From JBHGYD01 sp041920415 (GTDB taxonomy: Bacteria > Bacillota > Bacilli > Bacillales > Anoxybacillaceae): a stretch of DNA of 64,000 bases. Both the position numbers and the translations under genes were made by a program. The stretch spans positions 62,001 to 126,000 of the forward strand of contig JBHGYD010000031.1 of the NCBI GenBank assembly GCA_041920415.1, read 5' to 3'. Of this stretch, positions 44,462 through 53,158 are shown piece after piece. The notes under the pieces are model-generated. The model searched no databases. It was not told where the DNA came from and saw nothing but the letters and a program-made list of their open reading frames with translations. Positions within the stretch are counted from its first letter, which is position 1; each line of letters starts with the position of its first letter.

Positions 44462-46230
44462 TGCCACTGTTCAATATGATAAATGAGAAAGCCATACGGC
44501 GGAAGTTTCGCTTTTAGCTCATCGGCTTCGGCGGCAAATTGTTCGTTTGTCCATACGTTTGTTAACCGTTTTCCTTTGAGAGGAAACGGTAACGTTACGT
44601 CTATTTCGCACTCGCTGTTATTGATGATAAATAAAATCGTTTCGTCACCATATGTTTTTGTGTATACTAAATGATTCGTTTCGTCGTTTGCTTCGAAAAA
44701 CTTTAGTTCACCGCGGCTTCCAAATGCAGGATATGTTTTGCGAAGAGAGATAAGTTTTTGCACGTGATGGAATAAGTCACGATCTTGTTTGTCTTCATCC
44801 CAAACCATACATTTGCGGCAACCTGGATCTTGCCCGCCTGTCAAACCGATTTCATCACCATAATAAATGCACGGGGTGCCTGTAAACGAAAATTGGAACA
44901 AAAATAATAATTTGACTTTTTCTTTATTGCCATCGCAAACGGTTAATATTCTTGGTGTATCGTGGCTGCCTAACAAATTAAAGGACACTTCGTTGACGTT
45001 CGTCGGATATGAATGAAGAACGTTTGTGATCATGTTAGCGAATTGTGATGATCTTACTTCATTTTTCGCAAAAAAACGCAATGCCCCGTTCGTAAACGGA
45101 TAATTCATCACCGCATCGAATTGATCGCCTCTGAGCCATGGCATCGAATCGTGCCAAATCTCGCCAAGAATATATACATCTGGTTTAATCGATTTCACCG
45201 CTTGACGAAATTCCCGCCAAAATTGATGATCGACTTCGTTTGCCACATCTAAACGCCAGCCGTCAATATCAAATTCGCGAATCCAGTATGTGGCGACATC
45301 AAGCAAATATTTTTTTACTTCAGGATTTTCCGTATTCAGTTTTGGCATGCTTTCAACAAAGGCGAACGTATCATAATTAGGTCTTGGTTTTGTTTGCAGT
45401 GGAAACTCGCGAATATGAAACCAATCTTTATATTTAGATTTCTCGCCATTTTTCAGCACGTCTTGGAATGGCGCAAAAAAGTAGCCGCTATGATTGAACA
45501 CCGCATCAAGCATGACTTTAATGCCGTGCTTATGGCATGTTTCGACTAATCGCTTAAATGTGTCTTTATCACCAAACTGTGGGTCAATTTCAAAGTAATC
45601 GATTGTATCGTATTTATGATTGGAAGGAGCTTTAAAAATAGGAGTAAAATAAATTCCGGTAACACCTAGTTCTGATAAATAATCGATATGTTGTATAATC
45701 CCTTCAAAATCGCCACCGAAAAAACTTATCGGCGTTGGATCAGCACTTCCCCAAGGCAACGTCCCAGGAGGGTTTAACTCGTCGTTTCCATTTGCGAAAC
45801 GTTCAGGGAAAATTTGATACCAAACGGTGTCTTTCACCCATTCAGGCGCTCGAAAAACATCCGCTTTATTTAAGAAAGGAAAACAGAAATAATAAGCAGT
45901 ATCATCATCTGGTATTTCATTGAAAAATCCTTTTTCTGTGTATACCATTCGTTCATCTTCAGACAAAAGTTCAAATCCGTAACGAAGACGACGGTAAGGA
46001 GGAACAATGGCGATGAACCAATAATCAAACAACTCATCTGATCCACTTTTTTGCATCGGTGCTCGGTTTGTTTGCCATTTGCCGTTTTCCCATTCGTATG
46101 GATCACCGTAAATCAACTGTACTTGTTCCACGTCATTTTTTTTCGTCCGCAGCCGTATATGTAGTGTTTTTTCGTCATATGCATAAGCAAAGTTATCTTT
46201 TGGACGATGGTAGATTGCTTCCTTTAACAT
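44458..46230 (-). CDS. Neopullulanase / cyclomaltodextrinase (GH13)
   Basis: 590 residues without a signal peptide, so intracellular. It starts with a CBM34-type domain of about 120 residues, followed by a GH13 barrel beginning VKDTVWYQIFPERFANG. Catalytic residues: nucleophile Asp328 in DGWRLDVANE, acid Glu357 in GEIWHD, and the third Asp in GSHDTPRIL. These positions agree with the Geobacillus stearothermophilus enzyme. It hydrolyses pullulan, cyclodextrins and maltodextrins. AAGGAGTGAT precedes the ATG, and a LacI-family operator overlaps its leader. It belongs to the starch locus with the amylase and alpha-glucosidase, from which an IS element now separates it. Confidence 0.92.
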   Translation of the reverse strand: MLKEAIYHRPKDNFAYAYDEKTLHIRLRTKKNDVEQVQLIYGDPYEWENGKWQTNRAPMQKSGSDELFDYWFIAIVPPYRRLRYGFELLSEDERMVYTEKGFFNEIPDDDTAYYFCFPFLNKADVFRAPEWVKDTVWYQIFPERFANGNDELNPPGTLPWGSADPTPISFFGGDFEGIIQHIDYLSELGVTGIYFTPIFKAPSNHKYDTIDYFEIDPQFGDKDTFKRLVETCHKHGIKVMLDAVFNHSGYFFAPFQDVLKNGEKSKYKDWFHIREFPLQTKPRPNYDTFAFVESMPKLNTENPEVKKYLLDVATYWIREFDIDGWRLDVANEVDHQFWREFRQAVKSIKPDVYILGEIWHDSMPWLRGDQFDAVMNYPFTNGALRFFAKNEVRSSQFANMITNVLHSYPTNVNEVSFNLLGSHDTPRILTVCDGNKEKVKLLFLFQFSFTGTPCIYYGDEIGLTGGQDPGCRKCMVWDEDKQDRDLFHHVQKLISLRKTYPAFGSRGELKFFEANDETNHLVYTKTYGDETILFIINNSECEIDVTLPFPLKGKRLTNVWTNEQFAAEADELKAKLPPYGFLIYHIEQWQ

Positions 46231-46257
46231 AGCACCGTATCACTCCTTTACATAAAC

Positions 46258-46269
46258 GCAACCGTTTGC
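46258..46269. promoter_or_regulatory. LacI-family (MalR-like) operator before neopullulanase
   Basis: GCAACCGTTTGC (GCAAACGGTTGC on the minus strand) fits the GCAAnCGnTTGC type bound by MalR-like regulators. It lies 28 bp before the neopullulanase start. The LacI regulator at 52090 is the obvious candidate. Confidence 0.6.
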
Positions 46270-46361
46270 GCATAAAAACAATTTTTTACAGATTAGGATA
46301 ATTGCTTAAAAAAGTCAAATTCAAAAAGCATAAGCGCACGGATTTGTCATGAAAAAAAATA

Positions 46362-46368
46362 GTCATTA
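46362..46368. repeat. IS target-site duplication, left copy
   Basis: GTCATTA directly abuts the left IS end and is repeated at 47907-47913. Confidence 0.85.
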
Positions 46369-46369
46369 C

Positions 46370-47731
46370 TCAACTTTCGCACACAGAAATATGCAGACAG
46401 TCCTTGATATAACGAGGTAAAGAAGTAATCCAATTGGACAGTTGACACTGAAAAATGTCCATACTCAAATAAACCTTAGCTTCAGCCAAAGTTTGGAAAA
46501 GAGAAATCAATTGTAGTAAAGCCGTTTTAAAGTCCATCTCCTTTACTTCGTCACATAGAAACAAGAATAAGTTGCCCATGGTCTTCGGATCCTCTTCTTT
46601 TCGAAGTTGCCAAGCAATCAAGATATACCGAGTGAAGACAATGGTAGTATGGCTAATCATCATGTCATAGGAACGACCTTGAAACTCTTTGGCTAAATGT
46701 AAAAACGATTTACTGAATTTAAAAAAGGTTTCGATGTCCCAACGCATCCCATAGATTCGAACGATTTCTTCATTAGACAGCGTGGTATCTGTACTCAAAA
46801 TTGCCAGCCATTCACTTTGATTGTTTCGATTCCGCACAAACACGATTTTCACTGGTAAACCCGTATGAAGGGTTACGTGAATCGAGCCGAGTGTTTCTTT
46901 TTTGCCAATGTCTCGTTTCGCTTTTCGATACAGTTGTTCCAAGGTTAAACGTTCTCCGTTGAAGAGATACCGTTGTTTCAGCTGTTTGACCATGCCAATG
47001 ACAAAAAGGCCTTTGGAGTGAATCTTCTCCACCAACGGGGCATGAGTAAACCATGTATCCATGAGCACATAATCAGCGAAAATCCCTTTATCCAATGCAT
47101 GTTCTACTAATTTCAACACCATGTTTGGTTTTGCTTCCAATGCCTCGAGCCGTCGTTTGTAGCCTGTGGTTCGTTTATCAATGGACGAATGGATTTCGTT
47201 CAAGCGATTCTTTTGGTTCGCTGAACTCAAAAGAGCGAAATCGATAGGTACAAATGTAAAGCCATCGGACCATCCGAGCGTTAATAGTTGAAAACCATTG
47301 ACAAACTGACGAGTGGAATGATCGAATACTTTAGCTAGAAGCTCAACCGATTTACTACGGTTACGAGAATAAATCGAATCGTCTACAATAAACACGGTAA
47401 CACGGCGCTTCGAAATCGTTTGTTTCACACGACGAATCACTTCGGAGCTCAGAGACAGTAAAAAGGTTCTCCAGTTATACGTAGACGAGTTCAAAAAACG
47501 ATAAATGGTATCTTTTCCTGGTAAATCGGCAGCCTTTTTGCTTTGTAAGGCGTGGTACCAGTTTCTGTATTGAAAAACAAGAAGAAATAATAGTTGAAAA
47601 ATCGATAAACAAGAATAACCACAAGCCTTGATAATTCCAGCTTTTCTTAAATGTTTACCAATTTGTAATTCAGAAAATCCGTCTTTTATTTCTTTTGGTA
47701 ATTGCGCAAAATACTCTTTTTTCGTTATCAT
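46370..47731 (-). CDS. IS4-type DDE transposase
   Basis: 453 residues. The DDE residues are seen in FIVDDSIYS (first Asp), VLMDTWFTH (second Asp) and WDIETFFKFSK (Glu, with the YREK-like spacing of IS4 relatives). ATG 47731 has AAAGGTG upstream on this strand. The stop codon lies inside the left terminal repeat, so the last residues CES are encoded by the IS end itself. The upstream hairpin covers the ribosome site when transcription enters from outside. The frame is complete, so the element may be active. Confidence 0.9.
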   Translation of the reverse strand: MITKKEYFAQLPKEIKDGFSELQIGKHLRKAGIIKACGYSCLSIFQLLFLLVFQYRNWYHALQSKKAADLPGKDTIYRFLNSSTYNWRTFLLSLSSEVIRRVKQTISKRRVTVFIVDDSIYSRNRSKSVELLAKVFDHSTRQFVNGFQLLTLGWSDGFTFVPIDFALLSSANQKNRLNEIHSSIDKRTTGYKRRLEALEAKPNMVLKLVEHALDKGIFADYVLMDTWFTHAPLVEKIHSKGLFVIGMVKQLKQRYLFNGERLTLEQLYRKAKRDIGKKETLGSIHVTLHTGLPVKIVFVRNRNNQSEWLAILSTDTTLSNEEIVRIYGMRWDIETFFKFSKSFLHLAKEFQGRSYDMMISHTTIVFTRYILIAWQLRKEEDPKTMGNLFLFLCDEVKEMDFKTALLQLISLFQTLAEAKVYLSMDIFQCQLSNWITSLPRYIKDCLHISVCES

Positions 47732-47737
47732 AATGGT

Positions 47738-47812
47738 GACACCTTTCTTTCTTTGGTTTTTGGTTTGGTCACCAATAGTTTACCAAAAGAAAGAGGTGTC
47801 TTTTTGTTTTTT
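47738..47812. promoter_or_regulatory. Hairpin guarding the transposase ribosome site
   Basis: GACACCTTTCTTTCTTTGG (47738-47756) pairs with CCAAAAGAAAGAGGTGTC (47783-47800). On the transposase mRNA the arm includes the AAAGGTG ribosome site. On the plus strand the stem is followed by TTTTTGTTTTTT and would act as a terminator. Confidence 0.7.
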
Positions 47813-47906
47813 AGACGAATTTTTTCAGTGTCAAGTGAATATGAGATACCAAAAGAAACCTATCAAATCAAGGATTATTCATAAATTTTTCACTGCGAAA
47901 GTTGAG

Positions 47907-47913
47907 GTCATTA
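47907..47913. repeat. IS target-site duplication, right copy
   Basis: GTCATTA directly after the right IS end, identical to 46362-46368. Confidence 0.85.
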
Positions 47914-47929
47914 TAATTAAAGTAAATAT

Positions 47930-47943
47930 TGTAATCGATTTCA
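47930..47943. promoter_or_regulatory. CcpA-type cre site upstream of the amylase operon
   Basis: TGTAATCGATTTCA matches every fixed position of the cre consensus TGWnAnCGnTnWCA. It implies glucose repression of the starch genes, as known for Bacillus amylases. It is about 210 bp from the amylase start and just outside the IS. Confidence 0.6.
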
Positions 47944-48074
47944 TAGAGGCGGAACATTCTTTTTTTGTGGAAATGTGCAAACGATTTCCTTAATATCTTT
48001 CTTAGTAAGTGATTGTGTTCTTATTTTTACAATGTTATTTAATTTCTGGATTAACAGCGGGTGGAACGAAAGGC

Positions 48075-48103
48075 TAATAACAGTTATGATAGAACTGTTA
48101 TTA
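48075..48103. promoter_or_regulatory. 11-bp inverted repeat upstream of the amylase gene
   Basis: TAATAACAGTT and AACTGTTATTA are perfect inverse copies around ATGATAG, 53 bp before the amylase start. No T tract follows, so it is more likely an operator than a terminator. The protein that binds it is unknown. Confidence 0.45.
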
Positions 48104-48156
48104 ACCCTTTCCGACTGGTGAGATGAAACGATACTAAACAAAGGGGGGAACCGGAA

Positions 48157-49689
48157 ATGGGGAAACGAGTATTCACTCTGTTTGTACTTCCGTTTCTTCT
48201 TTTTTATGCGCTACCTGTACAGGCGGCCGAAAAAGAAGAACACAACTGGCAAGATGAAACCATTTATTTTTTGATGATCGACAGGTTTAACAATATGGAT
48301 CCGACGAATGACAAAGATGTCAATGTCAATGACCCGAAAGCGTATTATGGCGGTGATTTAAAAGGAATTATTCAAAAGCTAGACTACATCAAAGACATGG
48401 GATTTACCGCGATTTGGCTCACGCCGGTTTTCCAAAACGAACCCGGCGGATATCACGGGTACTGGATTTCTGATTTTTACAAAGTCGATGAGCATTTTGG
48501 AACATTGAACGATTTAAAAACGTTGGTCAAAGAAGCACATAAACGCCATATGAAAGTCATTTTAGATATGGTTGTCAATCATACTGGCTACCATCATCCG
48601 TGGCTGAACGACCCAACGAAAAAAGATTGGTTTCATGCGAAAAAAGACATTTTTAACTGGGATGACCAGCAACAAGTGGAAAACGGCTGGGTGTTTGGTC
48701 TGCCAGATTTAGCGCAAGAAAATCCAGAAGTGAAGCGCTATTTAATCGATATGGCGAAATGGTGGATTAAAGAAACGGACATTGACGGTTATCGTCTTGA
48801 TACAGTCAAACACGTTCCAAAATCGTTTTGGAAAGAGTTTTCCAAAGAAGTGAAGTCGGTGAAAAAAGACTTTTTCCTGCTTGGTGAAGTATGGCATGAC
48901 GACCCGCGCTATATTGCTGACTATGGAAAATACGGCATCGACGGATTTATCGATTATCCGCTTTACAACGAAATCACCAAAGTGTTCAGCAAGCGCGATC
49001 AATCATTACGACCGCTTTACGACGTTTGGAAGTACAACCAAACGTTTTACGATCGCCCTTATTTACTTGGAACGTTTCTAGATAACCATGATACGGTACG
49101 CTTTACGAGACTCGCTTTAGAAAATAAGCAAAATCCTGAAACACGAATTAAACTCGGTTTAACGTATTTGTTCGCAGCACCAGGGATTCCGATTATGTAT
49201 TATGGAACGGAAATCGCGATGGACGGTGGAAAAGATCCAGACAATCGCCGTCTCATGAACTTTCGCACCGGCAAGGAAATCATTGATTATATCAAAAAAT
49301 TAGGAGAACTGCGCCAACAATTACCGTCGTTACGGCGTGGCGATTTTACATTGTTGTATGAGAAAAACGGGATGGCCGTCTTTAAGCGAACGTATAAAAA
49401 TGAAACAGCTGTCATTGCGATTAATAACACAGGAAAAACACAAAAGGTTCATTTGACAAACGACCAACTCGCCCCGGGAAAAGAACTGCGCGGGCTGCTT
49501 GCCGGTGATTTAGTACGAAGCAATGACAAAGGATATGATGTCATTTTAGATCGAGAGACAGCGGAAATTTACGTGCTTGCGAAAAAAACAGGGCTCAACA
49601 TTCCGTTTATTGCGACGTTAATTGCCATTTATGTGTTATTTGGATTGTTTTTATATTATGTAAAGAAAAGATCAAAACAGACGACCTAG
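48157..49689 (+). CDS. Cell-surface-anchored alpha-amylase (GH13)
   Basis: 510 residues. An N-terminal signal peptide (about 1-23, ending PVQAAE) and a C-terminal membrane segment (about 478-500, FIATLIAIYVLFGLFLYYV) followed by the basic tail KKRSKQTT place the enzyme outside the cell but tethered. The GH13 catalytic residues are Asp215 (DGYRLDTVKH), Glu244 (GEVWHD) and Asp312 (DNHD). It resembles the short amylases described from Anoxybacillus and Geobacillus. AAAGGGGGG precedes ATG 48157. It is first of a three-gene operon with the GH31 alpha-glucosidase and the LacI regulator. Confidence 0.92.
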   Translation: MGKRVFTLFVLPFLLFYALPVQAAEKEEHNWQDETIYFLMIDRFNNMDPTNDKDVNVNDPKAYYGGDLKGIIQKLDYIKDMGFTAIWLTPVFQNEPGGYHGYWISDFYKVDEHFGTLNDLKTLVKEAHKRHMKVILDMVVNHTGYHHPWLNDPTKKDWFHAKKDIFNWDDQQQVENGWVFGLPDLAQENPEVKRYLIDMAKWWIKETDIDGYRLDTVKHVPKSFWKEFSKEVKSVKKDFFLLGEVWHDDPRYIADYGKYGIDGFIDYPLYNEITKVFSKRDQSLRPLYDVWKYNQTFYDRPYLLGTFLDNHDTVRFTRLALENKQNPETRIKLGLTYLFAAPGIPIMYYGTEIAMDGGKDPDNRRLMNFRTGKEIIDYIKKLGELRQQLPSLRRGDFTLLYEKNGMAVFKRTYKNETAVIAINNTGKTQKVHLTNDQLAPGKELRGLLAGDLVRSNDKGYDVILDRETAEIYVLAKKTGLNIPFIATLIAIYVLFGLFLYYVKKRSKQTT

Positions 49690-49703
49690 GAGGGGGAAGA
49701 GGG

Positions 49704-52067
49704 ATGTTAGAAGATACAAGCTTCGCTATTCAACCAGAACAAGACGGTCAATCATATGAAGGGAACTTGATTGACGTTGGAAATATGCTTACCTTTTCTA
49801 GAGAGAAACATGTTTTTTCGTTTCAATGCGATACCGGTGTGGTCAAGGTTCGTTTTTACCGCGATGATATTGTCCGAATTGCCTTCAACCCTTTTGGCGA
49901 AACGAGTTTGAAAACAAGTGTCGCTGTGGTGAAGGAACCGGAAAACGTAGAAGTAGCGGTACATGAAACAGATGAAGAAGTGATGTTAACATCGGCGAAA
50001 CTAACGGTGACTTTGCAAAAACGCCCGTTTCGCGTTCGCGTGTATGACCAAGTTGGGCGCCTGCTTGTTACGGAAGGAAAAAAAGGGATGGCGTTTACCC
50101 ATCAAGGAGAAGTATATTGTTTTAAAGTGATGAATGAAGCGGACCATTTTTATGGCTTTGGTGAAAAAACGGGGTTCCTTGATAAGCGCGGCGAAAAAAT
50201 GACGATGTGGAATACGGATGTGTATGCACCGCACAACCCAGAAACGGATCCGTTATACCAGTCTCATCCGTATTTCATGACGGTGCGAAACGGATATGCG
50301 CATGGCATTTTCTTTGACAATACGTACAAAACGACATTTGATTTTCAAACGGCGACTGATGAGTATTGTTTTTCCGCAGAAGGTGGACAAATTGACTATT
50401 ACGTTTTCGCTGGTCCAACACCAAAAGACGTTTTAGAACAATATACGGATATAACCGGACGAATGCCGCTTCCGCCAAAATGGGCACTTGGGTATCACCA
50501 ATCGCGTTATAGCTACGAAACCGAGCAAGAAGTAAGAGAGATCGCACAGACGTTTATCGAAAAAGACATTCCACTTGATGTCATTTATTTAGATATTCAT
50601 TACATGAACGGTTATCGCGTGTTTACGTTTGATCGCAACCGTTTCCCAAATCCGAAGAAACTCATTGATGATTTAAAACAAGCCGGCATTCGCGTTGTTC
50701 CAATTGTCGACCCCGGCGTCAAAGAAGATCCGGAATACGCCATCTACCAAGAAGGCGTTCGCCATGATTATTTTTGCAAATATATCGAAGGAAACATTTA
50801 TTTTGGAGAAGTATGGCCAGGCAAGAGCGCGTTTCCTGATTTTACAAACAAAGAAGTGCAAAAATGGTGGGGAGAAAAACATCAATTTTATACGGATTTA
50901 GGGATTGAAGGTATTTGGAACGACATGAATGAGCCATCTGTTTTTAACGAAACAAAAACGATGGACGTCAAGGTCATGCACGATAACGATGGCGACCCGA
51001 AAACACATCGCGAGATTCATAACGTATACGGCTTCATGATGGGAGAAGCGACGTATAAGGGAATGAAAAAATTATTAAACGGAAAGCGTCCATTTTTATT
51101 AACGCGCGCTGGTTTTTCTGGCATTCAGCGTTATGCCGCCGTTTGGACGGGTGATAATCGCAGTTTTTGGGAACACTTGCAAATGTCGCTGCCAATGTGC
51201 ATGAACTTAGGATTATCCGGTGTTGCGTTTTGCGGTCCGGATGTTGGCGGCTTTGCTCATCACACGAACGGAGAGCTGTTGACGCGATGGACGCAAGTGG
51301 GAGCGTTTACGCCATATTTTCGCAATCACTGTGCGATTGGGTTCCGCCGCCAGGAGCCGTGGGCATTTGGTGAAAAATACGAACGTATTATCAAAAAATA
51401 CATTCAATTGCGCTACCAGTGGCTCCCGCATTTGTATACGTTGTTTGCCGAAGCGCATGAAACAGGGGCACCTGTTATGAGACCGCTGTTTTTCGAGTAT
51501 CCGGATGATGAAAATACGTATAATCTGTATGACGAGTTTCTTGTTGGTGCCAACGTGTTAATTGCGCCGATCATGACGCCAAGCACAACCCATCGCGTCG
51601 TCTATCTACCGAAAGGAAACTGGGTGAATTATTGGACGGACGAAGTGCTAGAAGGTGGTCAATACCATTTGATTTCCGCGGACTTAGAGACATTGCCGAT
51701 GTTCGTGAAGCAAGGCTCGGCTGTTGCCTTAGGCGATGTGAAACGTTCGACAGAAATTCCAGATGAACATTGGACCGTTCATATTTATAAGGCGGAAGAC
51801 GGAAAAACGACGTATACGCTGTACGATGATGACGGGCAAACGTTCGCATATGAAAAAGGGGAATATTTACGCAAGCATATCGAGATAGAATATGGCGAAA
51901 ATTCCGTTCATATCGTGACAAAAAATGAAGGAACGTATCAACCAAGTTGGAAGCTTTCCTTTGCCATTCATCACGCAACCGAACAAATGAAAGTGACGAT
52001 CGATGGAAAAGAGCAGAACGGGATATTTGATCCTCATGGGCATATACTACTCATCAAAAGTGAATGA
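49704..52067 (+). CDS. Alpha-glucosidase (GH31)
   Basis: 787 residues, no signal peptide. The N-terminal beta domain has YGFGEKTGFLDKRG. The barrel holds the nucleophile in GIWNDMNEPSVF (Asp near 407) and the acid/base Asp in WTGDNRSFWEHL. It releases glucose from the non-reducing ends of malto-oligosaccharides in the cytoplasm. AGGAGGGGGAAGAGG stands right before ATG 49704. It lies 14 bp after the amylase and 22 bp before the regulator, so it is in the same operon. Confidence 0.92.
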   Translation: MLEDTSFAIQPEQDGQSYEGNLIDVGNMLTFSREKHVFSFQCDTGVVKVRFYRDDIVRIAFNPFGETSLKTSVAVVKEPENVEVAVHETDEEVMLTSAKLTVTLQKRPFRVRVYDQVGRLLVTEGKKGMAFTHQGEVYCFKVMNEADHFYGFGEKTGFLDKRGEKMTMWNTDVYAPHNPETDPLYQSHPYFMTVRNGYAHGIFFDNTYKTTFDFQTATDEYCFSAEGGQIDYYVFAGPTPKDVLEQYTDITGRMPLPPKWALGYHQSRYSYETEQEVREIAQTFIEKDIPLDVIYLDIHYMNGYRVFTFDRNRFPNPKKLIDDLKQAGIRVVPIVDPGVKEDPEYAIYQEGVRHDYFCKYIEGNIYFGEVWPGKSAFPDFTNKEVQKWWGEKHQFYTDLGIEGIWNDMNEPSVFNETKTMDVKVMHDNDGDPKTHREIHNVYGFMMGEATYKGMKKLLNGKRPFLLTRAGFSGIQRYAAVWTGDNRSFWEHLQMSLPMCMNLGLSGVAFCGPDVGGFAHHTNGELLTRWTQVGAFTPYFRNHCAIGFRRQEPWAFGEKYERIIKKYIQLRYQWLPHLYTLFAEAHETGAPVMRPLFFEYPDDENTYNLYDEFLVGANVLIAPIMTPSTTHRVVYLPKGNWVNYWTDEVLEGGQYHLISADLETLPMFVKQGSAVALGDVKRSTEIPDEHWTVHIYKAEDGKTTYTLYDDDGQTFAYEKGEYLRKHIEIEYGENSVHIVTKNEGTYQPSWKLSFAIHHATEQMKVTIDGKEQNGIFDPHGHILLIKSE

Positions 52068-52089
52068 ACATCCAATGGGGGAGTGAAAG

Positions 52090-53115
52090 ATGAACGTTAC
52101 GATTAAAGATGTAGCGAAACGGGCGAATGTGGCTCCCTCGACTGTCTCACGAGTGATTGCGGACAGCCCGCGAATTAGTGAAAAAACAAAACGAAAAGTG
52201 CGTGAGGCGATGAAAGAGCTTGGCTATCATCCGAACTTTATCGCGCGCAGCTTAGCGAGCCAATCTTCGCAAGTGATTGGATTAGTCATGCCAAGCTCTG
52301 CCGATCAAGCCTTACAAAATCCGTTTTTTCCTGAAGTCATTCGCGGAATTAGCAAGGCGGCGCACGAGAAAAAATACGCCTTGCAAATGTCGACAGGAGA
52401 GAGAGAAGAAGAAATTTATGAGGGTGTCATTGAAATGCTACAAGGCCGGCGCGTGGACGGGGTTATTTTGCTGTATTCGCGCGTCAATGACAAACTAATG
52501 AAATACTTACAACAAAACGGTTTGCCGTTTGTCGTCATCGGAAAACCGCATCAAAAAGCGGAACAAATTACCCATGTCGACAATGACAACTATCGTGCTG
52601 CCAAAGAAGCAACGCAATATTTGATCGAGCTTGGGCATGAGCGAATCGCCTTTGTCGGTGGGAATGTCAACTATTTAGTAACAGTGGACCGGCTGCTCGG
52701 ATATGAAGAAGCATTAAAAGAAGCAGGTTTGCCTTATCGGAAAGACTATATTATGCATGAAGAGTTTTTAAAAGAAGGCGGCCAAGAAGCGATGAAAGAA
52801 TTGCTTTCCCTTGCCGAACCGCCTACCGCTCTTGTCGTTGCCGATGATTTAATGGCGCTTGGCGTGTTAAATACGCTAGATGAAATGAACTTACGCGTTC
52901 CCGATGACATCTCCATCGTCAGTTTTAATAATACGCTATTATCGGAAATCTCACGCCCGCCGTTAACATCGGTCGATATTCATATTTTTCAACTCGGTTA
53001 TGAAGCGGCGAAAAACTTAATCGAAAAAATCGTCAATCCAAACGAACCGATTAAACGTGTCATTGTCCCCCATCGGCTAGTGAAACGATTCTCGTGCGAC
53101 TATTATCAAAAGTAA
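52090..53115 (+). CDS. LacI family transcriptional regulator, MalR-like
   Basis: 341 residues. The N-terminal helix-turn-helix and hinge read TIKDVAKRANVAPSTVSRVI and RSLASQSSQVIGLVMP, followed by a periplasmic-binding-like sugar sensor (FPEVIRGISKAAHEK, VDNDNYRAAKEATQYLIELG, VVADDLMALGVLN). GGGGGAGTG precedes ATG 52090. As the last gene of the starch operon it likely represses it and the divergent neopullulanase through the GCAAnCGnTTGC operator. The inducer is probably maltose or a maltodextrin; that is inference from context. Confidence 0.88.
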   Translation: MNVTIKDVAKRANVAPSTVSRVIADSPRISEKTKRKVREAMKELGYHPNFIARSLASQSSQVIGLVMPSSADQALQNPFFPEVIRGISKAAHEKKYALQMSTGEREEEIYEGVIEMLQGRRVDGVILLYSRVNDKLMKYLQQNGLPFVVIGKPHQKAEQITHVDNDNYRAAKEATQYLIELGHERIAFVGGNVNYLVTVDRLLGYEEALKEAGLPYRKDYIMHEEFLKEGGQEAMKELLSLAEPPTALVVADDLMALGVLNTLDEMNLRVPDDISIVSFNNTLLSEISRPPLTSVDIHIFQLGYEAAKNLIEKIVNPNEPIKRVIVPHRLVKRFSCDYYQK

Positions 53116-53150
53116 AAGCTGTTCCATCGTGTGATGGGGCAGCTTTTTAT
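53114..53150. terminator. Terminator after the LacI regulator
   Basis: AAAAGCTGTTCCATC, loop GTGT, GATGGGGCAGCTTTTTAT. The stem begins within the stop codon; it lies between convergent genes. Confidence 0.85.
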
Positions 53151-53158
53151 AATGAAAT

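Larger units (their letters stand above)
46369..47906 (-). mobile_element. Complete IS4-type insertion sequence, 1538 bp
   Basis: Perfect 13-bp terminal inverted repeats, CTCAACTTTCGCA at 46369-46381 and TGCGAAAGTTGAG at 47894-47906, are bounded by a 7-bp direct repeat GTCATTA. One full-length transposase gene lies inside on the minus strand. The target duplication is still exact, so the insertion is probably recent. It separates the neopullulanase gene from the amylase operon. Confidence 0.93.

Noticed and set aside
46812..47054. Second frame within the transposase on the same strand
   Set aside because: The 453-residue transposase is intact and full-length, and no slippery sequence for frameshifting was seen; this is a shadow frame.
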